From Butyrivibrio sp. (GTDB lineage Bacteria; Bacillota; Clostridia; Lachnospirales; Lachnospiraceae), in assembly GCA_017446685.1 (NCBI GenBank), contig JAFSQI010000071.1:1-39973 (forward strand): a stretch of 39,973 nt of DNA, given 5' to 3'. How positions within the stretch are numbered: position 1 is the first letter of the stretch; each line of letters starts with the position of its first letter. The position numbers and the translations under genes were made by a program. The notes beneath the pieces are model-generated. The model was not told where the DNA came from, did not search any database, and saw only the letters and a program-made list of their open reading frames with translations. Of this stretch, positions 39,839 through 39,973 are shown in pieces.

Positions 39839-39973
39839 TACAATTCAGTTGTCAGCCAATATATAAGCGGACATAAATGCTTGTTTTCGTCTACGCTGTA
39901 TGACATTTCACTAAGCTCGAAAAAACCTCGCTAAGTGATCTGCACATGCGTCGTAATTCATAAAGATTCAAAT

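Overview
The window looks like a chromosomal segment of a low-GC Gram-positive anaerobe of the Lachnospiraceae, most like Butyrivibrio, Pseudobutyrivibrio or Roseburia. The evidence is a PolC-type DNA polymerase, the Firmicutes order pyrH-frr-uppS-cdsA-dxr-rseP-ispG-polC, AGGAGG-type ribosome binding sites, AT-rich spacers with classical intrinsic terminators, and a set of cytoplasmic glycosidases next to an LplABC-type sugar ABC transporter. The genus is inference.

Region 1 (1-7655) is uronate catabolism plus RNase P. Two kduI genes, about 95% identical in protein, point away from each other (317-1180 on minus, 3657-4520 on plus). Each carries nearly the same ~105-bp promoter block, so together they form a ~1.1-kb inverted repeat. 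Between them lie a small membrane-protein/Xre-regulator operon, a tandem array of five 37-bp inverted-repeat units with strict spacing (2401-2695), and the RNase P RNA gene rnpB. The second kduI leads an operon kduI-kduD-eda-kdgK that takes 5-keto-4-deoxyuronate (from pectin or other polyuronates) to pyruvate and glyceraldehyde-3-phosphate. The aldolase carries an extra C-terminal VOC-like domain. A strong terminator closes the operon.

Region 2 (7745-9007) is a membrane HD-GYP protein whose extracytoplasmic part resembles a CBM2-like beta-sandwich.

Region 3 (9050-20165) is an oligosaccharide locus: a LacI-family regulator, two permeases and a lipoprotein binding protein of a CUT1 ABC transporter, a GH35 beta-galactosidase, a GH31 alpha-glycosidase and a convergent serine hydrolase. 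Four LacI-type operators are visible, one on the lacI promoter and three before the transporter genes. A GH9 glucanase (22342-23988) lies a little further on. GH9 + GH31 + GH35 suggests xyloglucan oligosaccharides, by inference.

Region 4 (20308-27729) is mixed: an uncharacterised 130-aa protein, an RlmD-type Fe-S rRNA methyltransferase, the GH9 enzyme, a ZIP metal transporter, truA, a secreted protein with two internal repeats, and a membrane-anchored NodB-type deacetylase.

Region 5 (27763-39801) is core genome: a bactofilin, then pyrH, frr, uppS, cdsA, a terminator, then dxr, rseP, ispG and polC.

The least explained structure is the 2401-2695 array: a 9-bp motif alternates in orientation with invariant 19-bp and 27/28-bp gaps whose sequence is not conserved.
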